Assembly (NCBI GenBank): GCA_035623275.1
Contig: DASPTT010000138.1
Coordinates: 1 to 17,071 of the forward strand
Reading direction: 5' to 3'
DNA from: DASPTT01 sp035623275
Lineage (GTDB): Bacteria > Actinomycetota > Acidimicrobiia > Acidimicrobiales > UBA8190
DNA: 17,071 bases
The position numbers were made by a program, and so were the translations under genes. The notes under the pieces were generated by a model. The model saw only the letters and a program-made list of their open reading frames with translations, did not search any database and was not told where the DNA came from. This document shows positions 6,559-13,009 of this stretch, one piece after another (positions within the stretch are counted from its first letter, which is position 1; the number at the start of each line of letters is the position of its first letter).

Positions 6559-7497
6559 TCAGCCCTTGGAGCGGCTGAGCCCGGCGCGCTCACCCCGCGT
6601 GACGAACTTGACGGCCATCTTCCGGCTCGCCTCGTCGATCATCTCGTCGCCGAACATGACCGCGCCCTTGCGGTCCTCCTCGGTCGCCTTCTGGTAGGCG
6701 TCGAGGATGTCCCAGGCGTGGTCGAACTGCTCCTGGGTCGGCGAGTACAGCTCGTTGAGGACCGTCACCTGGTCCGGCGTCAGGGCCCACTTGCCGTCGT
6801 AGCCCAGGACGCGGGTCCGCTGCGCGAAGTCGCGCAGGCCGTCCATGTCCTTGACCTTCAGATAGGGGCCGTCGATGACCTGGAGGCCGTTGGCCCGCCC
6901 CGCCATGAGGATCTTGGCGAACACGTAGTGGAAGTGGTCGCCCGGGTACGCCGGGATCTGCACGCCGCCGGTGAGCACGGGCATCTCCATGGAGGCGGCG
7001 AAGTCGGCCGGTCCGAAGATGATCGTCTCGAGCCGCGGCGACGCGGCGCAGATCTCCTCCACGTTGATGAGGCCGCGGGTCGTCTCGATCTGGGCCTCGA
7101 TGCCGATGTGGCCCACGGGCAGGCCGTGGCTCTTCTCCACCTGGGTCAGGAGGAGGTCGAGCGCCACCACCTCTGCGGCCGACTGGACCTTCGGCAACAT
7201 GACCTCGTCGAGCCGCTCCCCCGCGCCGCCCACGACCTCGATCACGTCCCCATAGGTCCACTCGGTGTCCCAGGCGTTGATCCGCACGCACAGCACGCGG
7301 TCGTCCCAGGCCTGCTTGCGGATGGCCTCGACGACCTTCGCCCGGGCGGCCGCCTTCTCCAGCGGCGCCACCGAGTCCTCGAGGTCCAGGAAGGACATGT
7401 CGGCGGGAACGTTGGGCGCCTTGTCGAGGAAGCGCTCGTTCGAGCCCGGCGTGGAGAAGCAGGAGCGGCGCGGCAGGTTCCGGGAGCGTTCGGACAT
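6559..7497 (-). CDS. mcl: HpcH/HpaI (CitE-like) CoA-ester lyase, probable L-malyl-CoA/beta-methylmalyl-CoA lyase
   Basis: 312 residues, close to the usual size of Mcl1-type lyases and longer than free CitE proteins of about 270. The TIM-barrel landmarks are FSTPGSNERFLDKA near the N-terminus, DLEDSV (38-43), the CoA/carboxylate-binding Arg72 in VRIN, the metal ligand Glu138 in IEAQIET, and Asp165 in FGPADFAASM. The C-terminal region (Y-S-P-T-Q-E-Q-F-D-H-A and later) forms the swapped lid of the family. It should cleave beta-methylmalyl-CoA to glyoxylate and propionyl-CoA (and malyl-CoA to glyoxylate and acetyl-CoA), Mg-dependent, in the cytosol. It lies convergent to mcd and near the MaoC hydratase. 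A TAGCAT hexamer 6 bases before the ATG indicates its own leaderless transcript. The alternative, an Rv2498c-type HMG-CoA lyase, is less likely because of the Mcd partner. Confidence 0.85.
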   Translation of the reverse strand: MSERSRNLPRRSCFSTPGSNERFLDKAPNVPADMSFLDLEDSVAPLEKAAARAKVVEAIRKQAWDDRVLCVRINAWDTEWTYGDVIEVVGGAGERLDEVMLPKVQSAAEVVALDLLLTQVEKSHGLPVGHIGIEAQIETTRGLINVEEICAASPRLETIIFGPADFAASMEMPVLTGGVQIPAYPGDHFHYVFAKILMAGRANGLQVIDGPYLKVKDMDGLRDFAQRTRVLGYDGKWALTPDQVTVLNELYSPTQEQFDHAWDILDAYQKATEEDRKGAVMFGDEMIDEASRKMAVKFVTRGERAGLSRSKG

Positions 7498-7503
7498 GGC
7501 CCG

Positions 7504-7509
7504 ATGCTA
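7504..7509 (-). promoter_or_regulatory. Predicted -10 hexamer TAGCAT for the lyase gene
   Basis: On the minus strand TAGCAT is followed by 6 bases (CGGGCC) and the ATG at 7497, the same leaderless layout as at mcd. The remaining bases up to the DUF885 stop at 7613 show no gene. Confidence 0.55.
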
Positions 7510-7600
7510 CCGGCCGGGCCCCGCTGGCCTCCACGTCCGCCGGCGGGCCGACCGGGCTGGGCCTGTGCCCGCCACTGGCACGAACGGGGCCGCGGCGACG

Positions 7601-7620
7601 GCCTACGCCGGCCTACGCCG
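7601..7620. repeat. 10-bp tandem duplication spanning the DUF885 stop codon
   Basis: GCCTACGCCG occurs twice in direct succession. On the minus strand the TAG stop of the DUF885 gene lies in the first copy read, and a second in-phase-spaced TAG motif lies in the next copy 10 bases on. No function is implied. Confidence 0.7.
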
Positions 7621-8866
7621 CGTCGGCCAGGTCGGCGGGCACGAGCTGCTCGCTCACGAGGCGGGCGAAGCGCCCGGTGTCGGTGCCCACGAAGGCCCGG
7701 CACAGCGCCAACCCCTCCACGTAGCACGTGATGTAGGCCCGCCACGTGTCGTCGAGGAGGAAGGCCACGGCCTTCTCCGCTCGTGGTCGCGACGACAGCG
7801 ACCAGCGCGCCAGCTCGTCGACGACGAGGTCGGGGTCGGCGCTGTCGACGTGGAGCCGCCACGCGGCGTTGGCCCGCACCTTCGAGAGCACCTCTGCCGC
7901 CTCGGAGACCGTGGCGATCAGCTCGGCGTCGTAGCGGATGCCGAGGGGGCGCAGGTGCGCGGCCACCATCGCCTCGGGCCGTGGCCCGACCACCACCTCG
8001 AGGCCCAGGTCGGCGAGGCCCTCGGCCAGCAGGCACTGCGGCGTGCCGACGAGGAAGATCGTCTCCTCCATCCACCGCCGGCGCCGCACCAGACCGGCCT
8101 CCTTGCGCGAGTGCTCGGTGTGATGCCCGGGGTAGGCCTCGTGCGCCACGAGGTGCGCCAGCGAGGTCGAGAGGACCGGCAGGTCGATGTTGACCGCCAC
8201 CCGCGAGCGCAGGTCGCCCAGGTAGTAGTTGAAGCCCGACCAGGGCCGGTCGGTCACCAGCTCGAAGTCGACGCGCTCGCCCTCGGGAAGCCCGAGGCGC
8301 GACTGCGTGCGCTCGCGCAGGTCGTCCGCCAGCGAGCCGATGGCCGCCTCCAGCCTGTCGGGCGACACGGCATGGGACTCGCGCCAGGCGACGAACCGCT
8401 CCGCCAGCGGGCCGCTGCCGGGGACCACCTCGGCCAGCCGCGCGTGGGCGGCGGCGAACTCCTCCTCGGGGACGGGTGCGGGACGCACGCCGTAGCACCA
8501 CTCGACTTCGTCGGGATAGGCGATCGCCTCACCGGCCAGGCGCCTGGCGGTCGTGTGCAGGCCGCGGACCTGGGCCGCGAGCCACCGGCGCCGCTGGCTG
8601 TCCGCGCCGGCCGGCGCCCCGGGCGCGCCCGTCCCGGTGTCGCCCTCGAGGGGGACACCGGCGTCGAGGTCGCCGAGCAGGCGGCGAGCCCGCTCGGCCA
8701 GCGCCGCCGGCGCCACGGCCGGCCCCGCCGACGCGCGTGCCGCATGCTCGGGAGGGCCGTAGTAGGCGTCGACGAGCCCCTCGACGTGGCGGCCGAGGGC
8801 GAGGCCGAGCTCGAGGTAGCGCTGGACGAGGCCGCCCTCGTCCCCACGTGCGCCCGCCGCCGTCAC
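7613..8866 (-). CDS. DUF885-family metallopeptidase-like protein
   Basis: 417 residues. The hallmark is H242-E-A-Y-P-G-H-H249, the HE-x-x-PGHH zinc-site motif of the DUF885 proteins (M32-like helical metallopeptidase fold), with the third ligand probably Glu282 in LLAEGLADLG. Upstream, FELVTDRPWSGFNYYLGDLRSRVAVNID resembles the substrate-cleft strands of that family. It is shorter than typical DUF885 proteins (550-600 residues), lacking much of the usual N-terminal helical region, and has no signal peptide, so it is probably cytoplasmic. The GTG start overlaps the TGA of the dienelactone hydrolase gene (GTGA, 8863-8866), so the two are translationally coupled. Substrate is unknown. The assignment to the fold is strong; peptidase activity is inferred from the intact metal motif. 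Confidence 0.75.
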   Translation of the reverse strand: MTAAGARGDEGGLVQRYLELGLALGRHVEGLVDAYYGPPEHAARASAGPAVAPAALAERARRLLGDLDAGVPLEGDTGTGAPGAPAGADSQRRRWLAAQVRGLHTTARRLAGEAIAYPDEVEWCYGVRPAPVPEEEFAAAHARLAEVVPGSGPLAERFVAWRESHAVSPDRLEAAIGSLADDLRERTQSRLGLPEGERVDFELVTDRPWSGFNYYLGDLRSRVAVNIDLPVLSTSLAHLVAHEAYPGHHTEHSRKEAGLVRRRRWMEETIFLVGTPQCLLAEGLADLGLEVVVGPRPEAMVAAHLRPLGIRYDAELIATVSEAAEVLSKVRANAAWRLHVDSADPDLVVDELARWSLSSRPRAEKAVAFLLDDTWRAYITCYVEGLALCRAFVGTDTGRFARLVSEQLVPADLADAA

Positions 8867-9549
8867 CCGAGCCGGGCTCGCAGGAACCCGATGGTCCGCT
8901 CCCAGGCCAGACGCGCCGCCTCGGCGTCGTAGACCTCGGGCCGGGCGTCGTTGAAGAACGCGTGGTCGGCACCCGGGTAGACGTGGAACTCGACGTCCTT
9001 GCCCAGGTCCCGCAGCTTCGTCTCCAGCTCGGCCGCGGCCTCCGGGCCGAACCAGCCGTCCTTCTCGGCGATGTGGGCGAGCACGGCGGCGGACATGGCC
9101 GAGTAGTCGGGCTGCGCGTCCGGCCAGGGGATGATGCCGTAGAAGGGAACGCAGGCGGCCACCGCGTCGGGACGCTGGCACGCGAGCACCAGGGCCAGGC
9201 CACCGCCCATGCAGAACCCCACCACGCCCACTCGGGCCGACGAGCCTCGCCCGGCCACCTCGTCCACCGCACCGGACATGTCCTTGGCGGCCTTGCCGAG
9301 CTCCATGGCCATCATGAGCTTGCCCGCCTCGTCCGGCTCGCCGAGCGCCGCCTGCTTCCCCGCGTACAGGTCGGGTGCCAGCGCCACGAACCCTTCGGCG
9401 GCGAAGCGGTCGCAGACGTCGATCACGTGGGGGACGAGGCCCCACCACTCCTGGATCACGACGACGCCGGGGCCTGCGCCCGACGAGGGCGTCGCCAGGT
9501 AGCCGTGGCCGGTGGTGCCATTGCTCGGGAAGTCGATCATCTCACCCAT
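8863..9549 (-). CDS. Dienelactone hydrolase family protein
   Basis: 228 residues, the normal size for the family. It has the complete alpha/beta-hydrolase triad of dienelactone hydrolases: nucleophile Cys113 in GFCMGGG, Asp164 in AEKDGW, His196 in GADHAF, plus the conserved Glu34 of QEWWGL that gates the cysteine. PDLYAGKQA after the second strand is also typical. Classical members hydrolyse dienelactone to maleylacetate in chlorocatechol breakdown, but no other aromatic-degradation gene lies in this window, so the physiological ester is unknown. No signal peptide is present. The ATG is supported by TAGCGT 8 bases upstream (leaderless layout). It is the first gene of a two-gene operon with the DUF885 gene and is divergent from the membrane protein gene at 9757. 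Confidence 0.9.
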   Translation of the reverse strand: MGEMIDFPSNGTTGHGYLATPSSGAGPGVVVIQEWWGLVPHVIDVCDRFAAEGFVALAPDLYAGKQAALGEPDEAGKLMMAMELGKAAKDMSGAVDEVAGRGSSARVGVVGFCMGGGLALVLACQRPDAVAACVPFYGIIPWPDAQPDYSAMSAAVLAHIAEKDGWFGPEAAAELETKLRDLGKDVEFHVYPGADHAFFNDARPEVYDAEAARLAWERTIGFLRARLG

Positions 9550-9557
9550 GGGCGCAG

Positions 9558-9563
9558 ACGCTA
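9558..9563 (-). promoter_or_regulatory. Predicted -10 hexamer TAGCGT for the dienelactone hydrolase operon
   Basis: TAGCGT on the minus strand is followed by 8 bases and the ATG at 9549. No -35 box is apparent. Confidence 0.5.
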
Positions 9564-9756
9564 CCGCCGGCGGAGCGCCCTATGCAGGCGGTGATCGACG
9601 CGTCCTGCGAGCCTGGCGCGCCGACCGATGGCCGCTGCAACGAGCGCGCGGCGTGCCCAGCCCGGGCACGGCCCCACACGAATTCTCAAGGAACGTCGTC
9701 AAGCGATCGATGAACAAAGCAACGACGTGGGGTCGGAGATTGGGGGTGCTCGGGTC
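9564..9756. other. Intergenic region with an AT-richer segment
   Basis: About 190 bases between divergent genes. The stretch 9680-9735 is clearly less GC-rich than the surroundings (it contains GAATTC, TCAAGGAACG and GAACAAAGCAACG) and has inverted arms CGTCGT/ACGACG about 20 bases apart. It is the likely promoter/regulatory region for the plus-strand gene. A GGAAC element is present, but no matching downstream element for an ECF promoter was found. No small gene is convincing here. Confidence 0.4.
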
Positions 9757-11034
9757 ATGCTCCCGGGACAGGACGACATGCATGGTCATGCGGACGCGGC
9801 CGGACAGGTCCGCGACTCCATGGCCAACCTCGCAGCCGCCATCGAGGCTGCGGTGCAGGGGCACGAGCACGAGAACGACGCGGCGCCCGGCGATCCGGCC
9901 GACCCCGCCCCCGTCTATCGCATCGCCAGCGGTGGCGACGCCTGCTTCGTGGCCGACCACGTCGGCGGCGACACCGACGCCTCCGAGGGCCCTGGCGCTT
10001 CGGCCGGCCCCGGCGGCCCGGCCGACCATGCCGGCTCGCACGGGACGACCGCGCCCGACATGGGCGCACGGGACGTCGGGCACGCCATGACGCTGGCACC
10101 GGTCATGACGGTGCTCCCCGACATGGTCGAGCGCGCCGAGCAGGGCAACGAGCGCTTCACCCTGATCCTCGCCCGGCCCGGCGACGCCGTGCAGCCCGGT
10201 CAGGCCCCCCCGACCCCCAGCCCCGCCGAGGTGGACGAGCTGGCGGGGGCGATGTCGGCGTCGCTATGGGAGGGCCAGAAGCTGTTCCGCTCCGGCCCGA
10301 CCCACCTCGCCGCCGTGCTGGGGGGACGCTCGCGCCGGCAGACGACCGCGCTCATGCAGCGCGCCGCGGTCGCCGGCGCCCCGACCTTCACCTGGGTCGC
10401 GTGCCACTACCCCGAAGACGCCCGCAGCGCCGCGGGCCTGCTCGACCTCGCCGGGCACCATCTCGACGGGACCGCGCTCGACGCGGCCGGGGACGAGGCG
10501 GGCGCAGCCGTCATGTGGTGGCGTCGCCGCGGCTTCATCTCCGCCGTCCTCGGCTCGGCGGCGGCGCTGCTCCTCGGCGTGATCTTCGCCACCACCGCGC
10601 ACGGGAGCAACAGCGCGCCGACGAACGCGCACGAGCTCAACTCCGGGTCGGTCTCCGCGGACACCGGCGGGTCGCCGTCGTCGTCCTCGACCGGTGGGGG
10701 CACCTCGAGCACCGGCGGCACCGGCGTGTCCGGGAGCACCGCTGGCACCGGCGGGCACTCGCCGACCTCGGGCCCTGGCACGCCGCACGGCACGCCCTCG
10801 ACCCCGACCTCGCCATCGGCCCCGGTCCCCCACGGGGGCACCTCCAGCACCGGGGGCACCTCCAGCACGGGGGGCGGCACCTCGAGCACGGGTGGCGGCG
10901 GCAACGGCGGTGGCGGTGGCGGCGGCAACGGCGGTGGCGGCGCCACCACGACGACGGTCCCGCCCACGACCACGACGACCGACTGCGACGGGCTCCCGAT
11001 CGTCGGCGGGCTCCTCGGGGGCTGCCACCACTGA
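9757..11034 (+). CDS. Unrecognised single-pass membrane protein with Ser/Thr/Gly low-complexity C-terminal domain
   Basis: 425 residues from ATG 9757; I do not recognise the family. Residues 1-150 are hydrophilic, rich in His, Asp, Ala and Gly (M-H-G-H-A-D, G-H-E-H-E-N-D). Residues about 150-255 look like a small globular domain (FTLILARPGDA, SLWEGQKLFRSGPTHLAAVLGG, TFTWVACHYPEDARSAAGLLDLAGHH). One membrane helix follows at about 258-281, preceded by W-W-R-R-R, so the N-terminus is probably inside and the C-terminus outside. Residues 282-425 are Ser/Thr/Gly repeats (G-G-T-S-S-T-G-G units), a polyglycine/Asn stretch, TTTTVPPTTTTT and a two-cysteine tail (DCDGLPIVGGLLGGCHH). The extracellular part could span the wall and be O-glycosylated. 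The start is uncertain: in-frame GTG 9727 and ATG 9628 also exist, but the codons before 9757 have atypical third-position GC. Confidence 0.65.
   Translation: MLPGQDDMHGHADAAGQVRDSMANLAAAIEAAVQGHEHENDAAPGDPADPAPVYRIASGGDACFVADHVGGDTDASEGPGASAGPGGPADHAGSHGTTAPDMGARDVGHAMTLAPVMTVLPDMVERAEQGNERFTLILARPGDAVQPGQAPPTPSPAEVDELAGAMSASLWEGQKLFRSGPTHLAAVLGGRSRRQTTALMQRAAVAGAPTFTWVACHYPEDARSAAGLLDLAGHHLDGTALDAAGDEAGAAVMWWRRRGFISAVLGSAAALLLGVIFATTAHGSNSAPTNAHELNSGSVSADTGGSPSSSSTGGGTSSTGGTGVSGSTAGTGGHSPTSGPGTPHGTPSTPTSPSAPVPHGGTSSTGGTSSTGGGTSSTGGGGNGGGGGGGNGGGGATTTTVPPTTTTTDCDGLPIVGGLLGGCHH
10690..10955 (+). repeat. Degenerate low-complexity repeats encoding G-G-T-S-S-T-type units
   Basis: Copies of a roughly 15-base unit close to GGCACCTCGAGCACC recur, most densely at 10830-10900, and are followed by GGCGGTGGC-type runs. 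They encode the Ser/Thr/Gly stalk of the membrane protein. The runs of G on the plus strand could also form quadruplexes. Copy number is likely to vary between strains. Confidence 0.6.
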
Positions 11035-11060
11035 GCGACACCGCGGCGCGAGGGGTGACC

Positions 11061-11089
11061 GCGCCGGCGGCGCGTGGGGCCGCGCCGGC
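11061..11089. terminator. GC-rich imperfect inverted repeat between convergent genes
   Basis: The stretch between the stop codons at 11034 and 11090 contains GCCGGCG and CGCGCCGGC arms around TGGGG, able to form a strong imperfect hairpin. There is no U-tract; it is a plausible bidirectional terminator in a high-GC genome. Confidence 0.3.
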
Positions 11090-11743
11090 CTAGGGAAGCG
11101 ACAGCAGCTCGGGCGGCTCCGGACAGCCCGACCGGGCCAGGGCCTCGGCCACTGCCAGCCGGCCGTCGGGCCCCACCACGCAGGCGACGCCCGACAAGTC
11201 GGTGATGCAGGTCGCCGTGCGCGACGCCGACGACTCGACACTGCGGCGAAGCGCCTCCCACAGCCGTTGCGGCAGGACGCGCCCGACACCGGCGAGCACC
11301 CAGATCGGCACCTCGAGCGCCCGCGCCGCCTCGACGAGCCCGAGGTCGTCACCGTCCACGACCATCCCGCCGGGCCCCATGGCGTCGACCTCGACCACGA
11401 CGACGTCGGCCGCGGCCACGTCGCCGACACCGCCGTGGCGCACCACCCGGCCGTCCTCGGGCAACGCCTCGTCGAGATGGTCCGCCGAGTCGTCCTCCTG
11501 GAGCTCGTCCCCGCATGCCTCGGCCTCGGCGACGGGGTCACGGGCGCCGAGCACGCGCGCGGCCACCCACCACATCGGCCCGCTGGAGGGATGGCGCTCG
11601 AGCAGTCGCCGACACGCCGGCACCGCGGCGGGCGGCTCCTGCTCGATCAGCTCCGCCAGCGCCCACGCCGCCTCCGACGCGAGCATCGCCGGGTCCCCCC
11701 ACCCGCCACGGGCCACGTAGCGGAGTCGCTCGATCGGGTGCAC
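11090..11743 (-). CDS. Conserved actinobacterial protein related to eIF-2B alpha/NagB-like folds
   Basis: 217 residues starting at GTG (V-H-P-I-E-R-L-R-Y-V-A-R). The helical N-terminal part (IERLRYVARGG, EAAWALAELI, ACRRLLERHPSSGPMWWVAARVL) and the C-terminal block DVVVVEVDAMGPGGMV, then VPIWVLAGVGRVLPQRLWEAL, match a conserved actinobacterial family usually annotated as hypothetical. Its C-terminal half resembles eIF-2B/ribose-1,5-bisphosphate isomerase-type Rossmann folds (a G-P-x-G followed by a V-(P)-x-W-V strand). As I recall, typical members are longer, with a fuller Rossmann half between residues 95 and 110; this copy jumps directly from the acidic segment DELQEDDSADHLDEALPEDG into the DVVVVE strand, so it may be a shortened form. 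Enzyme activity is unproven. TAGCCT lies 7 bases before the GTG, indicating leaderless expression. It is convergent with the membrane protein gene and divergent from the NlpC/P60 gene. Confidence 0.6.
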   Translation of the reverse strand: MHPIERLRYVARGGWGDPAMLASEAAWALAELIEQEPPAAVPACRRLLERHPSSGPMWWVAARVLGARDPVAEAEACGDELQEDDSADHLDEALPEDGRVVRHGGVGDVAAADVVVVEVDAMGPGGMVVDGDDLGLVEAARALEVPIWVLAGVGRVLPQRLWEALRRSVESSASRTATCITDLSGVACVVGPDGRLAVAEALARSGCPEPPELLSLP

Positions 11744-11750
11744 CGCGCGG

Positions 11751-11756
11751 AGGCTA
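11751..11756 (-). promoter_or_regulatory. Predicted -10 hexamer TAGCCT for the eIF-2B-like gene
   Basis: TAGCCT on the minus strand is followed by 7 bases and the GTG at 11743. It is identical to the mcd and DUF6941 hexamers. Confidence 0.55.
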
Positions 11757-11912
11757 CCTGCGCGCCGCGTGCTCGGACACCGCCGGGCCGACGAGGCAGA
11801 AATACTTGTAACCGCCGTGGCGCGTTGGTAGACCGGACGGATTCAGACTGACGTCGGGCGCCTCTCGACCCAGCGGTCGGGGCGCGGGTGCAGGTGGCGA
11901 CGCCGAGCCGCC
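11757..11912. other. Intergenic region upstream of the NlpC/P60 gene, with possible promoter
   Basis: It contains an AT-richer patch (GAAATACTTGTAAC, 11799-11812). A weak TTGTAA at 11806-11811 and TAGACC at 11829-11834 are 17 bases apart, which would fit a sigma-70-type promoter on the plus strand with transcription starting near 11841. The GTAAC half-site is reminiscent of MtrA-type boxes, but only one copy is present. I looked for a ydaO/c-di-AMP riboswitch, common before such genes, and did not see it. Confidence 0.35.
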
Positions 11913-12989
11913 GTGGTCGGCTCGGCCGTGGTTGCCGTCGCCCTGGTGGGCGCCACCCGGATCCCGCCGGCGGGCGCGGACCCGCTCGCCGGCGCCAGGG
12001 CCCAGGCGGCGCAGCTGGCGCAGCAGATCCAGGCCCAGGGCCAGCGCCTGGCGGTGCTCTCCGAGCAGTACGACGAGGCCCAGCTGCGGGTCGGCCAGCT
12101 CGACGCCCAGCTGGCCCAGACGCGAGCCGCCGTCGCCTCCACCGCGGCCCAGGCCACCGCGGCCCAGGCCGACCTCCGCCGCCAGGCGCTGGACGCCTAC
12201 ATGTCCGCGGACAACGACATCGGGCTCGAACAGCTCTTCTCGCCCGGGTCGGAGCAGTCCGCCGTCGCACAGGAGTACCGGTCCGTGGCAGGCGGCAACG
12301 TTTCGGGTGCCATCGACCGCCTCCACGTCGTGGAGGCGACGCTGGTCCAGGAGCAGGCGCAGCTCCAGGCCACCGAGCAGGACGCGCAGGCGGCGCTCAC
12401 CCAGGCCGACACCGCCCGGCGCGGCGCCCAGGCGGCGCTGGCGGGCCAGCAGGCCACGCTTTCGCACGTGAAGGGCCAGATCGCCACGCTCGTGGCCCAG
12501 CAGCAGGCGGCCGCTGCGGCCGCGCAGGCAGCCGCGTTCCAGGCGCAGTTGGCCGCGGCACGGGCGAGGCAGGCGCCGGCGGGGCCGTCGACGGCGGGCC
12601 TGGCGGCCGCGCCGCCCGCTCCGCCCGCGCCGGGGGGCGAAGGCGGCCGCGCCGTCGCCGCGGCGGAGTCGCAGATCGGCGTGCCCTACGTGTACGGAGG
12701 GGCGACGCCCGGGGTCGGCTTCGACTGCTCCGGGCTGACCATGTGGGCCTGGGGGCAGGCGGGCGTGTCGCTCAGCCATTCGGCCGCCGCGCAGTACGCG
12801 GAGACCACCCACATCTCGCTCTCGGATCTCCAGCCCGGGGACCTCCTCTTCTACGACGAGGGCGGCACCATCGGGCATGTGACGATGTACGTCGGCCCCG
12901 GCGAGATGATCCAGGCCGAGGAGACCGGGACGCGCGTGCAGATCACCGGCATCTGGTCGACGGGGCTGGTCGGCGCCGGTCGGCCGTAG
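11913..12989 (+). CDS. Secreted NlpC/P60 peptidoglycan hydrolase with coiled-coil N-terminal domain
   Basis: 358 residues from GTG 11913. The N-terminus is a hydrophobic signal-peptide core ending P-P-A-G-A-D (probable cleavage near residue 23). Residues about 25-215 are Ala/Gln-rich heptad-like coiled coil (A-R-A-Q-A-A-Q-L-A-Q-Q-I-Q), as in RipA/RipC-type regulators. A Pro/Ala linker and the NlpC/P60 domain follow (about 250-358): catalytic Cys272 in FDCSGL, His322 in GHVTMYVG and Gln334 in MIQAEETG, where Glu or His is usual. It should cleave the D-Glu-mDAP bond of the stem peptide outside the membrane during growth or division. The start is doubtful: 11913 gives no positive n-region, while the frame upstream (open from 11832) encodes C-R-W-R-R-R-A-A directly before it but has no ATG, GTG or TTG. 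An ATT at 11841 or a sequence error are alternatives. Confidence 0.8.
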   Translation: MVGSAVVAVALVGATRIPPAGADPLAGARAQAAQLAQQIQAQGQRLAVLSEQYDEAQLRVGQLDAQLAQTRAAVASTAAQATAAQADLRRQALDAYMSADNDIGLEQLFSPGSEQSAVAQEYRSVAGGNVSGAIDRLHVVEATLVQEQAQLQATEQDAQAALTQADTARRGAQAALAGQQATLSHVKGQIATLVAQQQAAAAAAQAAAFQAQLAAARARQAPAGPSTAGLAAAPPAPPAPGGEGGRAVAAAESQIGVPYVYGGATPGVGFDCSGLTMWAWGQAGVSLSHSAAAQYAETTHISLSDLQPGDLLFYDEGGTIGHVTMYVGPGEMIQAEETGTRVQITGIWSTGLVGAGRP

Positions 12990-13009
12990 GCCGTAGGCCG
13001 TCGGCCGAC
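12982..13009. terminator. Four 7-bp tandem units ending in a palindrome between convergent genes
   Basis: GGCCGTA, GGCCGTA, GGCCGTC and GGCCGAC follow one another, beginning inside the last codons of the NlpC/P60 gene. The last part, GTCGGCCGAC (13000-13009), is a perfect palindrome, touching the stop of the convergent SDR gene at 13010. It may act as a compact two-way terminator, though no U-tract is present. Confidence 0.4.

Noticed and set aside
4791..6593. Long open frames opposite mcd (600 codons, minus strand) and in another plus frame (4823-6697)
   Set aside because: Shadows of a high-GC gene: they are Arg/Pro/Gly/His-rich without any recognisable domain, while the 4899-6542 frame has full Mcd motifs.
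3248..7497. Leucine-degradation cluster like mycobacterial citE-maoC-fadE19
   Set aside because: Gene types are similar, but the dehydrogenase is about 150 residues longer with Mcd-type ends, and no biotin carboxylase subunits are present, so the ethylmalonyl-CoA reading fits better.
7265..9594. Long plus-strand frames across the DUF885/hydrolase region (7265-8932, 8476-9594)
   Set aside because: Antisense of genes with complete catalytic motifs; the translated products are Arg/Ala/Pro/Gly-biased, with no family features.
9709..10090. Separate small gene starting at ATG 9709
   Set aside because: Its frame becomes an Arg/Pro/Ser/Thr-rich shadow of the longer 9757-11034 frame and has no supporting motif.
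10690..10955. CRISPR-like or satellite array
   Set aside because: The units are in-frame, degenerate and continuous without spacers; they encode the Ser/Thr/Gly stalk of a protein.
11757..11912. ydaO (c-di-AMP) riboswitch before the NlpC/P60 gene
   Set aside because: Such riboswitches often precede cell-wall hydrolase genes, but the conserved core elements were not found in this 156-base stretch.
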